Positions 6,423 to 14,895 of a DNA stretch of 15,533 nucleotides are shown here, piece by piece. Origin of the DNA: an uncultured Clostridia bacterium (GTDB lineage: Bacteria > Bacillota > Clostridia > Oscillospirales > Ruminococcaceae); contig CAMYUO010000009.1 in the NCBI GenBank assembly GCA_947302065.1, positions 1 to 15,533 on the forward strand, given 5' to 3'. Position numbers and translations under genes: made by a program. Position 1 is the first letter of the stretch. Every line of letters begins with the position of its first letter. The notes under the pieces are model-generated. The model made no database searches and had not been told where the DNA came from. It saw only the letters and a list, made by a program, of their open reading frames with translations.

Positions 6423-7286
6423 ATGGGAATGCTTAGTGCCATTTTTCAGGCGATAATACAGGGACTTACCGAGTTCCTGCCCGTTTCAAGCTCGGGACAT
6501 CTCTCGCTGTATCAGCACTTTACGGGCAACAGCGGTGAGGGTGCACTGTTCTTTTCGGCGGTGCTTCATCTGGGCACTCTGCTGGCGGTGTTCATCGCTT
6601 TCAGGCAGAGGATAATGAGAATGATAAAGGAATTCTTCTCGATGTGCGGCGACATCGTACATAAGGAGTTTTCACTGAAAAAGGCGAACGGCGACAGGAG
6701 AATGGTCGTTATGATAATCGTTTCGACGCTGTGCCTGCTGCCTTTTGCGATATTCAAGGGCTGGTTTGAATCGGTCGCAGAGGACTCGAGCATTTTTGCA
6801 GAGGGCATCTGCTTCCTTTACACAGCGGCTATACTCTATCTTTCGACAAAGTGCATGAACGGCAGAAAGAAAGCAGAGAACATCTCGGGCAAGGATTCGA
6901 TAATCGTCGGTCTTTTCCAGGGCGTTGCACTGCTGCCGGGCGTTTCAAGGTCGGGCTCGACGATAAGTGCCGGTCTTTTCTGCGGATTTACAAGGCAGAC
7001 CGCTGTGGAGTATTCGTTCATTCTCGGCATACCTGCGATACTTGCAGGCTGCCTTTCGGAACTGCTCAAGGCTATCAAGGAGCACGCTGATATACAGTGG
7101 GGCAACTGCCTGGTAGGCTTTGTCGTTGCGGCGGCTGTCGGACTTGGTGCTATCAAGCTAATCGCTTGGCTGGTAAAGTCGGACAGATTCAGGATCTTCG
7201 CTTACTACACACTCGTGCTCGGCGGCGTTGTACTGCTGCTGTCTATCGTTGAGGCAATAAGCGGAAAGCCTATAACTCTCGCATAA
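6423..7286 (+). CDS. uppP: Undecaprenyl-diphosphatase (UppP/BacA)
   Basis: This 287-residue polytopic membrane enzyme dephosphorylates undecaprenyl diphosphate to the monophosphate lipid carrier reused in peptidoglycan and wall polymer synthesis; raised dosage of the family gives bacitracin resistance. Both signature motifs are present: GLTEFLPVSSSGH (14-26, with E17 and the serine cluster) and PGVSRSGST (172-180, with the catalytic R176). The remainder is mostly hydrophobic helices, and length is normal for the family. The ATG at 6423 follows GGGAGG (6410-6415) by 7 bases. It is the second gene of the tepA unit, 61 bases downstream of it, and is followed by an intrinsic terminator. The adjoining ftsK gene links this region to envelope growth and division. 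Confidence 0.96.
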   Translation: MGMLSAIFQAIIQGLTEFLPVSSSGHLSLYQHFTGNSGEGALFFSAVLHLGTLLAVFIAFRQRIMRMIKEFFSMCGDIVHKEFSLKKANGDRRMVVMIIVSTLCLLPFAIFKGWFESVAEDSSIFAEGICFLYTAAILYLSTKCMNGRKKAENISGKDSIIVGLFQGVALLPGVSRSGSTISAGLFCGFTRQTAVEYSFILGIPAILAGCLSELLKAIKEHADIQWGNCLVGFVVAAAVGLGAIKLIAWLVKSDRFRIFAYYTLVLGGVVLLLSIVEAISGKPITLA

Positions 7287-7301
7287 GATCAATGCTTTTG
7301 G

Positions 7302-7345
7302 AAAAAAGTCTGGAATTGCATTTCAGGCTTTTTTGCAGTTTTTTA
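7302..7345 (+). terminator. Intrinsic terminator after uppP
   Basis: AAAAAAG (7302-7308) pairs with CTTTTTT (7328-7334). The stem continues inward through T-G, CTG/CAG, G-T and AAT/ATT to a 3-base loop at 7317-7319, about 15 bp in all. A second T run follows at 7339-7344. No good promoter is visible between it and ftsK, so read-through or a weak unrecognised promoter may supply the ftsK operon. Confidence 0.85.
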
Positions 7346-7377
7346 TAGCGTATCACGGAAAGGAAAATGTGTTAGAA

Positions 7378-10080
7378 ATGGCGGCTAAAAACACCCCGAA
7401 CAGTAATGCAAAAAAGAATACCGCTAAAAAATCGGGCACGGCAAAAACGGGTGCTGCGAAGTCTTCGGCTGCGAAAAAGACGGGCACAAAGGCTCAGACC
7501 TCGAAAAAGGCGCAGGCTGCGGCTGATGCAAAAAAGGCAGCAAGAGCCAAGGAAAACAGACGATTCTGGTCGTACATACTGTTCTTTATCGGGATCTTCG
7601 AGCTGTTTGCAACGTTTATCAAGGGCGACGGACTGTGGAACAAGCTGTACTGCTTCAACAGAGGCGTTTTCGGCATAAGTGTGTTCCTGTTTGCGCCGAT
7701 GCTCATTTATGTTGCGCTGATGATAGCGTCTGATTACAACAAGAACAAGGTGCTTGCAAAGCTGATAGAAGGCTCGGTGCTGATGCTGCTTTTCAGCGGC
7801 GCAGCGCAGATACTGCAGGTCGGCAGCGTTGAGGGAGCATCGTTTCTGCGCAAGGTAGAGTGGCTTTATGACAACGGCGTAAAGCTCAAAGGCGGCGGAG
7901 TTGCGAGCGCATTTCTCGGCTGGCCGCTGCTTGCGGCATTCAAACGTGTGGGCGCAGCGATAATCATCATACTTATGGCGTTCACTTTCATAATGCTACT
8001 GACGGATATCACCCTGCCGCAGTTCTTCAAGGCTGTGACAAAGCCGTTCAGAAGCGGATACAAGGCTGTCAGCGAGGACAGATATGACAGGGCGGAAAGG
8101 GCTGCAGAGAGAAATGAGGCTGCACCCGAAAAGCCCGAAAAGAAACCGAGAAAGGGCGTTCAGCTGCCGCCTGTGAACACGGTTACGAACATGCCGCAGC
8201 AAAGACCGCACAGGAGGCTTTTCCGCAAGGGCAAGCCCGATGCGCAGGTGGATTTTGCACGCTATCTTGAACAGGAAAAGAAAGAGCGTGAGCAGGAATA
8301 CATCACAGACCACAACGAATATGACTTTATGGACCTTGACCCTGCAGGACTGCCGAAGGTAGAACAGCCGCAGGCAAAGGCTGAGCCTGCACAGGAAAAG
8401 CCCGAAAAGAAGAACAAGGAACTTGAAAAGATAATCGCAAAGGCTGTTGCAAGGGCGGACAAGTCCGAGGAGGAAAAGCCTGCAGAGCCTGTTCCCGAGC
8501 AGCCCGATACCACAGAGGTGCACGTTGAAAAAAGCGGACAGACCACGCTTTTCGAGCAGGAGGAAAAGATACCTGCATACGTTTATCCGCCTGTGGATAT
8601 ACTCAAATACTCAAAGAACGTGATAGCGCCCGAGATAGTTCAGCAGGAGATGAACGAAAAGTCGGAAAAGCTGGTTTCCACGCTGGAGACTTATGCGGCA
8701 AAGTCACGCATAGTCGGCATTTTCCACGGTCCGTCGGTAACAAGATACGAGCTTGAACCGGCGGCAGGCGTAAGAGTAAACAAGATAACGGGACTTTCGG
8801 ACGACATAGCTCTTAACCTTGCGGCAACGAGCGTGCGTATCTCGCCTGTTCCCGGAAAGGCGTGTATCGGCGTTGAGGTGCCGAACACGAACAGAGAAAT
8901 GGTATCGCTGCGTGAGCTTATCGACAGCGAGGAATACAGAAATGCAAAGGGCAAGCTGACATTTGCGGTCGGCAAGGACATCGAGGGCAACATTGTCATT
9001 GGTGATATCGCAAAAATGCCGCACCTGCTCGTTGCAGGTACAACAGGCTCCGGTAAGTCGGTGTTCACCAACTCGATAATACTGAGCATTCTGTATCACG
9101 CATCGCCCGATGAGGTCAAGCTGATACTTATCGACCCGAAGAAAGTTGAGTTCCCGATATACAACAATATCCCGCATCTGCTCATACCTGTTGTGACAGA
9201 ACCCCTGAAGGCGGCAGGTGCGCTGGGCTGGGCGCTGAATGAAACTATCAAGCGTTACAACAGGCTCGAGGCTAACCACGTAAAGAGCCTGCACGAATAC
9301 AACTCGCTCATCAAGAACGAGCGCAAAAAGCCTGAGGGCGAGCGCAACGAGGAAATCGCCAAGCTCGATATACTGCCGCAGATAGTTATCGTCATAGACG
9401 AGTTTGCGGATCTGATGATGGCGGCAAAGAGCGAGGTAGAGGATACCGTCTGCCGTATCGCACAGATAGCAAGAGCGGCAGGCATACACATGATAATCGC
9501 AACGCAGTCGCCGAGAAAAGACGTTATCACGGGACTTATCAAGTCGAACATCCCGTCGAGAGTTGCGCTGAGCGTATCGAGCATAATGGACTCGAGAGTT
9601 ATTTTTGACTACGGCGGAGCTGAAAAGCTGCTCGGCAACGGCGACCTGCTGTATAAGCCTGTGGGCATGCGTGACCCGATGAGAATACAGAGCGGTTTTG
9701 CAAGCACAAAGGAAATAAACGCAGTCGTTGATTTCCTCAAGAGCGAGCAGCCGACGCAGTATGACGAGGAAGTTATGAACGGCGTTGAGGAGAATATCCC
9801 GCAGCCTAAGGGCAGCTCGGGTGATGATTCATCGGGCGGCGGAGATGTCGTTGTAAACGCTGACGACGACCTGATAGATCAGGCAATATCCATTATCGTG
9901 CAGACAGGACAGGCATCGACCTCGTTCCTGCAGAGAAAGCTAAAGCTCGGTTTTGCAAGGGCAGCACGAATAATGGACGAGATAGAGGAAATGGGCGTTA
10001 TCGGTCCGCAGGAAGGCTCAAAGCCGAGACCTGTGCTGATAAGCCAGCAGGAATGGCTTGAAATGAAAGCAAGAAGATAA
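7378..10080 (+). CDS. ftsK: DNA translocase FtsK/SpoIIIE
   Basis: This 900-residue membrane-anchored motor pumps chromosomal DNA through the division or sporulation septum. The N-terminus is Lys/Ala-rich, followed by about four membrane helices (64-81, 96-118, 126-146, 192-210) and a charged Glu/Pro linker to about 400. The alpha domain precedes the RecA-like motor, which has Walker A GTTGSGKS (554-561, with K560) and Walker B IVIVIDEFADL with D674 and E675. The DNA-reading gamma winged-helix domain spans about 829-892. GTG at 7369 is an alternative start and lies closer to the GGAAAGGA site (7357-7364); ATG 7378 is preferred for its MAAKN start, but the choice is uncertain. It heads a long co-directional run. 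Whether its main role is division or sporulation cannot be told from sequence alone. Confidence 0.95.
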   Translation: MAAKNTPNSNAKKNTAKKSGTAKTGAAKSSAAKKTGTKAQTSKKAQAAADAKKAARAKENRRFWSYILFFIGIFELFATFIKGDGLWNKLYCFNRGVFGISVFLFAPMLIYVALMIASDYNKNKVLAKLIEGSVLMLLFSGAAQILQVGSVEGASFLRKVEWLYDNGVKLKGGGVASAFLGWPLLAAFKRVGAAIIIILMAFTFIMLLTDITLPQFFKAVTKPFRSGYKAVSEDRYDRAERAAERNEAAPEKPEKKPRKGVQLPPVNTVTNMPQQRPHRRLFRKGKPDAQVDFARYLEQEKKEREQEYITDHNEYDFMDLDPAGLPKVEQPQAKAEPAQEKPEKKNKELEKIIAKAVARADKSEEEKPAEPVPEQPDTTEVHVEKSGQTTLFEQEEKIPAYVYPPVDILKYSKNVIAPEIVQQEMNEKSEKLVSTLETYAAKSRIVGIFHGPSVTRYELEPAAGVRVNKITGLSDDIALNLAATSVRISPVPGKACIGVEVPNTNREMVSLRELIDSEEYRNAKGKLTFAVGKDIEGNIVIGDIAKMPHLLVAGTTGSGKSVFTNSIILSILYHASPDEVKLILIDPKKVEFPIYNNIPHLLIPVVTEPLKAAGALGWALNETIKRYNRLEANHVKSLHEYNSLIKNERKKPEGERNEEIAKLDILPQIVIVIDEFADLMMAAKSEVEDTVCRIAQIARAAGIHMIIATQSPRKDVITGLIKSNIPSRVALSVSSIMDSRVIFDYGGAEKLLGNGDLLYKPVGMRDPMRIQSGFASTKEINAVVDFLKSEQPTQYDEEVMNGVEENIPQPKGSSGDDSSGGGDVVVNADDDLIDQAISIIVQTGQASTSFLQRKLKLGFARAARIMDEIEEMGVIGPQEGSKPRPVLISQQEWLEMKARR

Positions 10081-10096
10081 AAAGGAGTGTGAGAAC

Positions 10097-11146
10097 GTGC
10101 GGCACGGCAGAAAAAACTTAAAGGGCGGCTCGGACTCACAGACTCTTATCTGGATAGGTGTCGGGCTGATAGCGGCGGCACTTGTGATACTCGGTTTTCT
10201 GTTCTTTTCGTCAAAGGGAAAGAATGACAGCAGTTCGCAGAGCGAAAGCTCATCGCAGAAAACGGCAGAGAGCAGTTCACACAGCACAAGCGAGACCGTC
10301 ACCACAAAAACAGATGCGTCAAGTGATGCGCCAAAGCAGACCGAAAGCACATCGGGCAAGGCGGAAAGCAAGCTTGAAAGCTCGGCGCAGATGCAGGTGC
10401 ATTTCATTGATGTGGGACAGGGCGACTGCACGCTGATAACCAGCGGCGGTGAGGCAATGCTCATCGACAGCGGCGAGATGGACGACAGCAACAAGGTGAT
10501 TGGTTACGTCAAGGCGCTGGGCGTGAGCAAATTCAAGTTCATCGTAGTGACACATCCGCACACTGACCACATGGGCGAGATGCCCGATATTTTAAAGGCT
10601 TTCAAGACGGAAAAGTTCATAATGCCGAAAGTGCCCGACAGCATGACACCGACGATAATGCGGTATGAAAAGATGCTCAAACAGGTCAAGGCGCAGGGAC
10701 TTACGGTGACGTGGTCGGGCGATGAGACCTATAAGCTCGGAAGCGCAGAGGTAAAGACTTTCACGCCGAAAAAAGCGCAGGAAGACCTTAACAACTACTC
10801 GACGCTGGTGAAAGTCAGCTGCGGCGGCAGGTCGGTGCTCATCACGGGCGACTGTGAAAAGGCAGAGGAAGAGGACATAATGTCGCAGGGATTTGACCTC
10901 AGGGCTGATGTGCTCAAGGTCGGACATCACGGCAGCTATAAAGGCTCGGGATATGAGTTTCTTGAAACGGTCGTGCCGCAATATGCGGTGATATCGTGCG
11001 GAAAGGACAACGATTACGGTCACCCGCACGATGCGGCGATGAAACGCCTGAAAAAGAAAGTCAGGAACATTTACATAACCAGAGACAACGGAACGGTCGT
11101 GTTCGACTGCTCGGGCAGCGGTATAACCGTTAAAACGCAGAGGTGA
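10097..11146 (+). CDS. Membrane-anchored ComEC-like metallo-beta-lactamase-fold hydrolase
   Basis: This 349-residue protein starts at GTG, supported by AAAGGAG (10081-10087) 9 bases upstream. It has a basic N-terminus, one membrane helix (about 17-37) and a Ser/Thr-rich linker (42-98), placing the catalytic domain outside the cell. The domain (99-345) opens with VHFIDVGQGD (101-110), typical of the ComEC/Rec2 C-terminal domain family. Metal-ligand motifs are intact: HPHTDH (153-158), LITGDCE (248-254, with D252), GHHGS (276-280) and a late GHPHD (308-312). In ComEC this domain is thought to act as a DNA nuclease during uptake; free-standing versions may cleave nucleic acids or other phosphodiesters. 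The ComEC membrane channel is absent, so this is not ComEC itself. It lies 16 bases after ftsK and 5 bases before a DUF3006-type gene. Confidence 0.9.
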   Translation: MRHGRKNLKGGSDSQTLIWIGVGLIAAALVILGFLFFSSKGKNDSSSQSESSSQKTAESSSHSTSETVTTKTDASSDAPKQTESTSGKAESKLESSAQMQVHFIDVGQGDCTLITSGGEAMLIDSGEMDDSNKVIGYVKALGVSKFKFIVVTHPHTDHMGEMPDILKAFKTEKFIMPKVPDSMTPTIMRYEKMLKQVKAQGLTVTWSGDETYKLGSAEVKTFTPKKAQEDLNNYSTLVKVSCGGRSVLITGDCEKAEEEDIMSQGFDLRADVLKVGHHGSYKGSGYEFLETVVPQYAVISCGKDNDYGHPHDAAMKRLKKKVRNIYITRDNGTVVFDCSGSGITVKTQR

Positions 11147-11151
11147 CGCAA

Positions 11152-11376
11152 ATGGGCGGAGAAATGACTGTTGACAGGATAGAAAAGGTAAAGAAGGGCT
11201 ATGTTATCGCAGGCGAACACCTTGGCGAGCTTGTCGTTGTGAATGTCAGAAAGCTCGGCGGTGCAAAAGAGGGCGACATCATCTATGTCGAAGACGGCAG
11301 GGTGACGGTGCTCGAAGAAAAGACAAGGCTGCGCCGTGAGGAGATAATAAAGCTGCAAAAGGAATTGTCTGACTAA
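11152..11376 (+). CDS. DUF3006-type small protein
   Basis: This 74-residue protein begins MGGEMTVDRIEKVKKGYVI and contains KEGDIIYVEDGRVTVLEE followed by a charged helix ending in QKELSD. The VDRIE opening, the EGD core and the T-R-R-EEI helix match my memory of DUF3006, a short predicted beta-barrel-like domain of unknown function that often sits beside ComEC-like hydrolases. ATG 11152 is chosen because GAGGTG (11140-11145) lies 6 bases upstream. A GTG at 11143 overlaps the preceding stop and would add three residues; ATG 11164 is too close to its GGAG. It has no signal peptide, so if its partner's domain is extracellular, direct contact would need another explanation. It is probably translated from the same transcript as the hydrolase. 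Confidence 0.8.
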   Translation: MGGEMTVDRIEKVKKGYVIAGEHLGELVVVNVRKLGGAKEGDIIYVEDGRVTVLEEKTRLRREEIIKLQKELSD

Positions 11377-11391
11377 AGGAGTGCGGACGGT

Positions 11392-12264
11392 ATGAACAAG
11401 GATCTGTTTACGCTTATAAATGAAAAGCTTTCGTCGTTCTCGAAAGGACACAAGCTTATCGCAAATTATATGGTCGCTCATTATGACAAGGCGGCATTCA
11501 TGACGGCGCAGAAGCTGGGAAAGACTGTCGGTGTGAGCGAATCGACGGTGGTGCGCTTTGCGACGATGCTCGGATATGACGGCTATCCTGCGCTGCAGAA
11601 GGCTTTGCAGGAGATGATGCGTTCAAGGCTGACGGCTGTTCAGCGCATAGAGGTCACAAGCGACCAGATGAGCGGCGAGGACGTGCTCGAAAGGGTGCTG
11701 AGCCAGGACATCGAAAGGATAAGGCGCACGCTCGAGGAAACTTCAAAGGAAGATTTCGGCAAGGCGGTCGACCTTATCACCTCGGCGAACACGATATATA
11801 TTGCAGGAACGAGAAGCTCGGCATCTATCGCTGCTTTTTTGAACTACAATCTGTCGCTGATTTTCCCGAGAGTCAAGCTGGTGCCGTCGACGACGACATC
11901 GGAGCTTTTTGAAAAGATAATGCACATCGACGAAAGGGACATCATGATAGGTTTCTCTTTCCCGAGATATTCAAAACAGACGGTCAAGGCGCTTGATTTT
12001 GCAAAGCACAACGGCGCAAAGGTCATTGCGATAACAGACAGTGCAAGTTCGCCTATCGCAAAGTATGCCGACAGCCTGCTGCTTGCACGCAGCGATATGG
12101 CATCGTTCATGGACTCGCTGGTCGCACCGCTGAGCCTTGTGAATGCGCTTGTTGTGGCTGTTTCGATAAAGAATCGTGACAAGGTCTCGCAGACGTTTGA
12201 AAAGCTCGAACAGGTGTGGGACGAATATGACGTTTACACAAAGAGCGGAGAAGATGACAGATGA
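11392..12264 (+). CDS. MurR/RpiR family transcriptional regulator
   Basis: This 290-residue cytoplasmic regulator has an N-terminal RpiR-type helix-turn-helix domain (about 1-77; the recognition region GVSESTVVRFATMLGYDGY spans 47-65) and a C-terminal SIS sugar-phosphate-binding domain (about 120-250). SIS hallmarks are IAGTRSSASIAAFL (137-150) and SFPRYSKQT (189-197), followed by AKVIAITDS (209-217). Members sense phosphosugars such as N-acetylmuramic acid 6-phosphate or glucosamine phosphates. No sugar-metabolism gene is next to it, so its ligand and targets cannot be inferred from context. Start ATG 11392 has AAAGGAG at 11375-11381. It overlaps the next gene by 4 bases (ATGA), so the two are translationally coupled. 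Confidence 0.92.
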   Translation: MNKDLFTLINEKLSSFSKGHKLIANYMVAHYDKAAFMTAQKLGKTVGVSESTVVRFATMLGYDGYPALQKALQEMMRSRLTAVQRIEVTSDQMSGEDVLERVLSQDIERIRRTLEETSKEDFGKAVDLITSANTIYIAGTRSSASIAAFLNYNLSLIFPRVKLVPSTTTSELFEKIMHIDERDIMIGFSFPRYSKQTVKALDFAKHNGAKVIAITDSASSPIAKYADSLLLARSDMASFMDSLVAPLSLVNALVVAVSIKNRDKVSQTFEKLEQVWDEYDVYTKSGEDDR

Positions 12265-13493
12265 GCAGTGACTGCATTGTTATCGGCGGCGGAGCAGCAG
12301 GACTTTTCTGCGCTGTGCAGCTGGCACGGCTCGGAAAGAGCGTGACTGTCATCGAGCATATGGAGTGCTGCGGAAAAAAGCTTGCGATAACGGGCAAGGG
12401 AAGATGCAACGTCACAAACGACTGCGATGCGCAGACCGTGATGAACAATATTCCACGCAATCCGAGATTTATGTTCTCGGCGCTTGGCGGCTTTGCACCT
12501 GCGGACACAAAGGCGTTTTTTGAGAGCCTCGGCGTTGAACTGAAAACGGAAAGAGGCAACAGGGTGTTCCCTGTGAGCGACAGCGCAAAGCAGATTGTCT
12601 CTGCGCTGGTGGGCGCTGCAAAAGATGCAGGCGTAAAAATAGAATTTGATGAGGCGCAGAGCCTTATCATAGACGGCGGCGCTGTTAAGGGCGTAAAGTG
12701 CAGGTCTGGAGAGCGCTTTGCAGGCAGTGTCATTGTTGCGACGGGCGGAAGGTCTTATTCAAAGACAGGCTCGACGGGCGACGGCTACAAATTCGCAAAG
12801 CAGGCAGGACACACGGTCACGCCGATAACTCCGTCACTTTGCCCTGTGGTGACCGCAGAGCACGAGGAATGTGCGTCGGCAATGGGACTTTCGCTGAAAA
12901 ACTGCACGCTCTCGCTTTTTGAAACGGGAAAGAAAAAGCCGATATTCAGTGAGCTTGGCGAGATGCTTTTCACGCATTTCGGACTTTCGGGTCCGCTGGT
13001 GCTGTCGGCGAGCGCACACATTGCACAGCCCGAGAAAAAACAGTACAGATTTGAGATAGACCTGAAGCCTGCGCTGAGCGAGCAGCAGCTCGATGCACGC
13101 TTGCTGAGAGACTTTGCCGAGTTTGAAAACAGGGAGTTCCAGAACAGCCTTGTCAAGCTTTTGCCTGCAAAGCTCGTGCCGATAATCGTTGCACGCTGCG
13201 GCACAGACCCGCAGAAAAGGGTCAACCAGATAACGAGAGAGGAAAGGCAGACGCTTGTGCGCACGCTCAAACATCTTGATTACACACTTTTGCGGCTGCG
13301 CCCGATAGAAGAGGCGATAATCACAAGAGGCGGCGTGAAAGTCAGCGAGATAGACCCGAAAACTATGGGTTCAAAGCTGTGCGAGGGACTTTACTTTATC
13401 GGTGAGGTGCTCGATGTTGACGCTTATACGGGCGGTTTCAATTTACAGATAGCTTTTTCCACGGCGCACAGCTGCGCTGTCAATATACCATAA
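12261..13493 (+). CDS. NAD(P)/FAD-dependent oxidoreductase, HI0933/YhiN family
   Basis: This 410-residue flavoprotein has an N-terminal Rossmann dinucleotide motif, VIGGGAAGLFCAVQLARLGK (7-26), for FAD. The family signature GKKLAITGKGRCNVTN (38-53) follows, then TGGRSYSKTGSTGDGY (161-176), and near the C-terminus GEVLDVDAYTGGFNLQ (381-396), which closes the FAD site. The middle (about 190-330) is the inserted domain typical of this family. Related BaiN proteins from gut clostridia were proposed to reduce bile-acid intermediates, but most homologues have no proven substrate, so no symbol is given. The ATG overlaps the stop of the MurR/RpiR gene. In many clostridia this family precedes cmk, as here. 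Confidence 0.92.
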   Translation: MSSDCIVIGGGAAGLFCAVQLARLGKSVTVIEHMECCGKKLAITGKGRCNVTNDCDAQTVMNNIPRNPRFMFSALGGFAPADTKAFFESLGVELKTERGNRVFPVSDSAKQIVSALVGAAKDAGVKIEFDEAQSLIIDGGAVKGVKCRSGERFAGSVIVATGGRSYSKTGSTGDGYKFAKQAGHTVTPITPSLCPVVTAEHEECASAMGLSLKNCTLSLFETGKKKPIFSELGEMLFTHFGLSGPLVLSASAHIAQPEKKQYRFEIDLKPALSEQQLDARLLRDFAEFENREFQNSLVKLLPAKLVPIIVARCGTDPQKRVNQITREERQTLVRTLKHLDYTLLRLRPIEEAIITRGGVKVSEIDPKTMGSKLCEGLYFIGEVLDVDAYTGGFNLQIAFSTAHSCAVNIP

Positions 13494-13521
13494 GTAACAA
13501 GTACGAAAGGAATGCTTTGAT

Positions 13522-14895
13522 ATGAAAATAAACGTTGCTCTTGACGGACCGTCGGGCGCAGGCAAATCGACGATTGCAAAGGCGGTCGCTAAAAAGCTGG
13601 AGTATGTTTACGTTGACACGGGTGCGCTTTACCGCACGATAGCGTATTATGTGATCTCGACCGGCGTGGACACCAAAGACGAGACGGCTGTTTGCGCTTG
13701 CCTTGACAAGATAAATGTCAGCCTTGAATACATAGGCGGCGCTCAGCACGTTATGCTGAACGGCGAGGACGTTTCCGACAAGATAAGAACGCCCGAGATA
13801 TCAATGGGCGCTTCTGCGGTGTCTGCGATACCGAAGGTAAGAGAGTTCCTGTTCGGCTTGCAGCAGGATATCGCAAAGAAAAACAACATCATCATGGACG
13901 GCCGTGACATCGGAACTGTCGTGCTGCCGAATGCGCAGGTCAAGATATTCCTCACGGCGACGGCTGAGGAGAGAGCGAACAGGCGCTTTAAGGAATTGCA
14001 GGAAAAGGGCGACCCTTCGACCTATGAGCAGGTGCTCGAGGACATAAAGCAGCGTGATTACAACGACACGCACAGGGACATCGCACCGCTGAAAAAGGCA
14101 GACGATGCCGTTGAGGTCGATTCGACAAAGCTGACACTCGACGAGGTCATCGACGAGATAGTCAGGATAATCAAGGAAAAGACCTCGGGCGGCAACGGCG
14201 GCGACAGCGAGGACAAGGGCGAGGGAAAGGCGAGCCTGCGTGCATCGAGAGAGCTTATGCCAGTGCGCCCGATAAAAAAGAAAAAGCCGACTTTTATCAA
14301 GCTGTTTTTCTATAATCTGCTCAGATACCTGACGCTGTTTGCTTACCATTGCTATTACAACATAAAATGGGAGGGTAAGGAGAACGTGCCGAAAGACGGC
14401 GGAAACATCTTCGCATCGAACCACAGGAGCTATCAGGACCCCGTGTTCACGGCGCTCGGCTGCCGTGTGCCGCTGTCATACATGGCAAAGGAAGAGCTTT
14501 TCCACAAGAACGTGTTCTTCACGGGCGTCATCAAGCTGTTCGGCGCTTTCCCTGTGACAAGAGGAAAGGGCGATATGCAGGTCATCGACACGTCGATCGA
14601 AAAGCTCGAAAAGGGCAGGAACCTTGAGATTTTCCCCGAGGGAACACGTTCCAAAGACGGCAAGGTAGGCAAGGGCAAGACGGGCGTTGCGCTCATCGCC
14701 GCTGTTGCACAGACCAAGGTCGTTCCCGTGGGCATAAACTTCCAGGGCGAAAAGCTCAAGTTCAGAAGCAAGGTGGTCGTTCGCTACGGCAAGCCTATCA
14801 TTCCGTCTGAAATAGGAGTCACAGGCACAAATGCTAAAGATTTGAAGAAGATCAAGAACGAAATAATGAAAAGCATAACCGAGTTGGTGCATTAA
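13522..14895 (+). CDS. cmk: Fused cytidylate kinase and 1-acyl-glycerol-3-phosphate acyltransferase
   Basis: The 457 residues form two complete enzymes in one frame. Residues 1-220 are cytidylate kinase (CMP/dCMP + ATP to CDP/dCDP), with P-loop DGPSGAGKS (8-16), VDTGALYR (31-38) and DGRDIGTVVLP (126-136). A Gly/Asp/Lys linker (221-256) follows, then a hydrophobic segment (about 258-280). Residues 285-457 are a PlsC-type acyltransferase making phosphatidic acid, with NHRSYQD (300-306, the NHx4D catalytic motif), FPVTRGKGD (343-351), FPEGTRSKDG (371-380) and VPVGINF (401-407). Both active sites look intact. The linker DNA has no stop or internal binding site. CDP and phosphatidic acid both feed CDP-diacylglycerol chemistry, so the join is metabolically sensible. 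AAAGGA lies at 13506-13511. The stop codon directly abuts ispH. Confidence 0.94.
   Translation: MKINVALDGPSGAGKSTIAKAVAKKLEYVYVDTGALYRTIAYYVISTGVDTKDETAVCACLDKINVSLEYIGGAQHVMLNGEDVSDKIRTPEISMGASAVSAIPKVREFLFGLQQDIAKKNNIIMDGRDIGTVVLPNAQVKIFLTATAEERANRRFKELQEKGDPSTYEQVLEDIKQRDYNDTHRDIAPLKKADDAVEVDSTKLTLDEVIDEIVRIIKEKTSGGNGGDSEDKGEGKASLRASRELMPVRPIKKKKPTFIKLFFYNLLRYLTLFAYHCYYNIKWEGKENVPKDGGNIFASNHRSYQDPVFTALGCRVPLSYMAKEELFHKNVFFTGVIKLFGAFPVTRGKGDMQVIDTSIEKLEKGRNLEIFPEGTRSKDGKVGKGKTGVALIAAVAQTKVVPVGINFQGEKLKFRSKVVVRYGKPIIPSEIGVTGTNAKDLKKIKNEIMKSITELVH

Noticed and set aside
11143..11151. GTG start for the DUF3006-type gene overlapping the hydrolase stop
   Set aside because: Possible, but GAGGTG is better placed as the ribosome binding site for ATG 11152 and the family N-terminus fits the shorter form.
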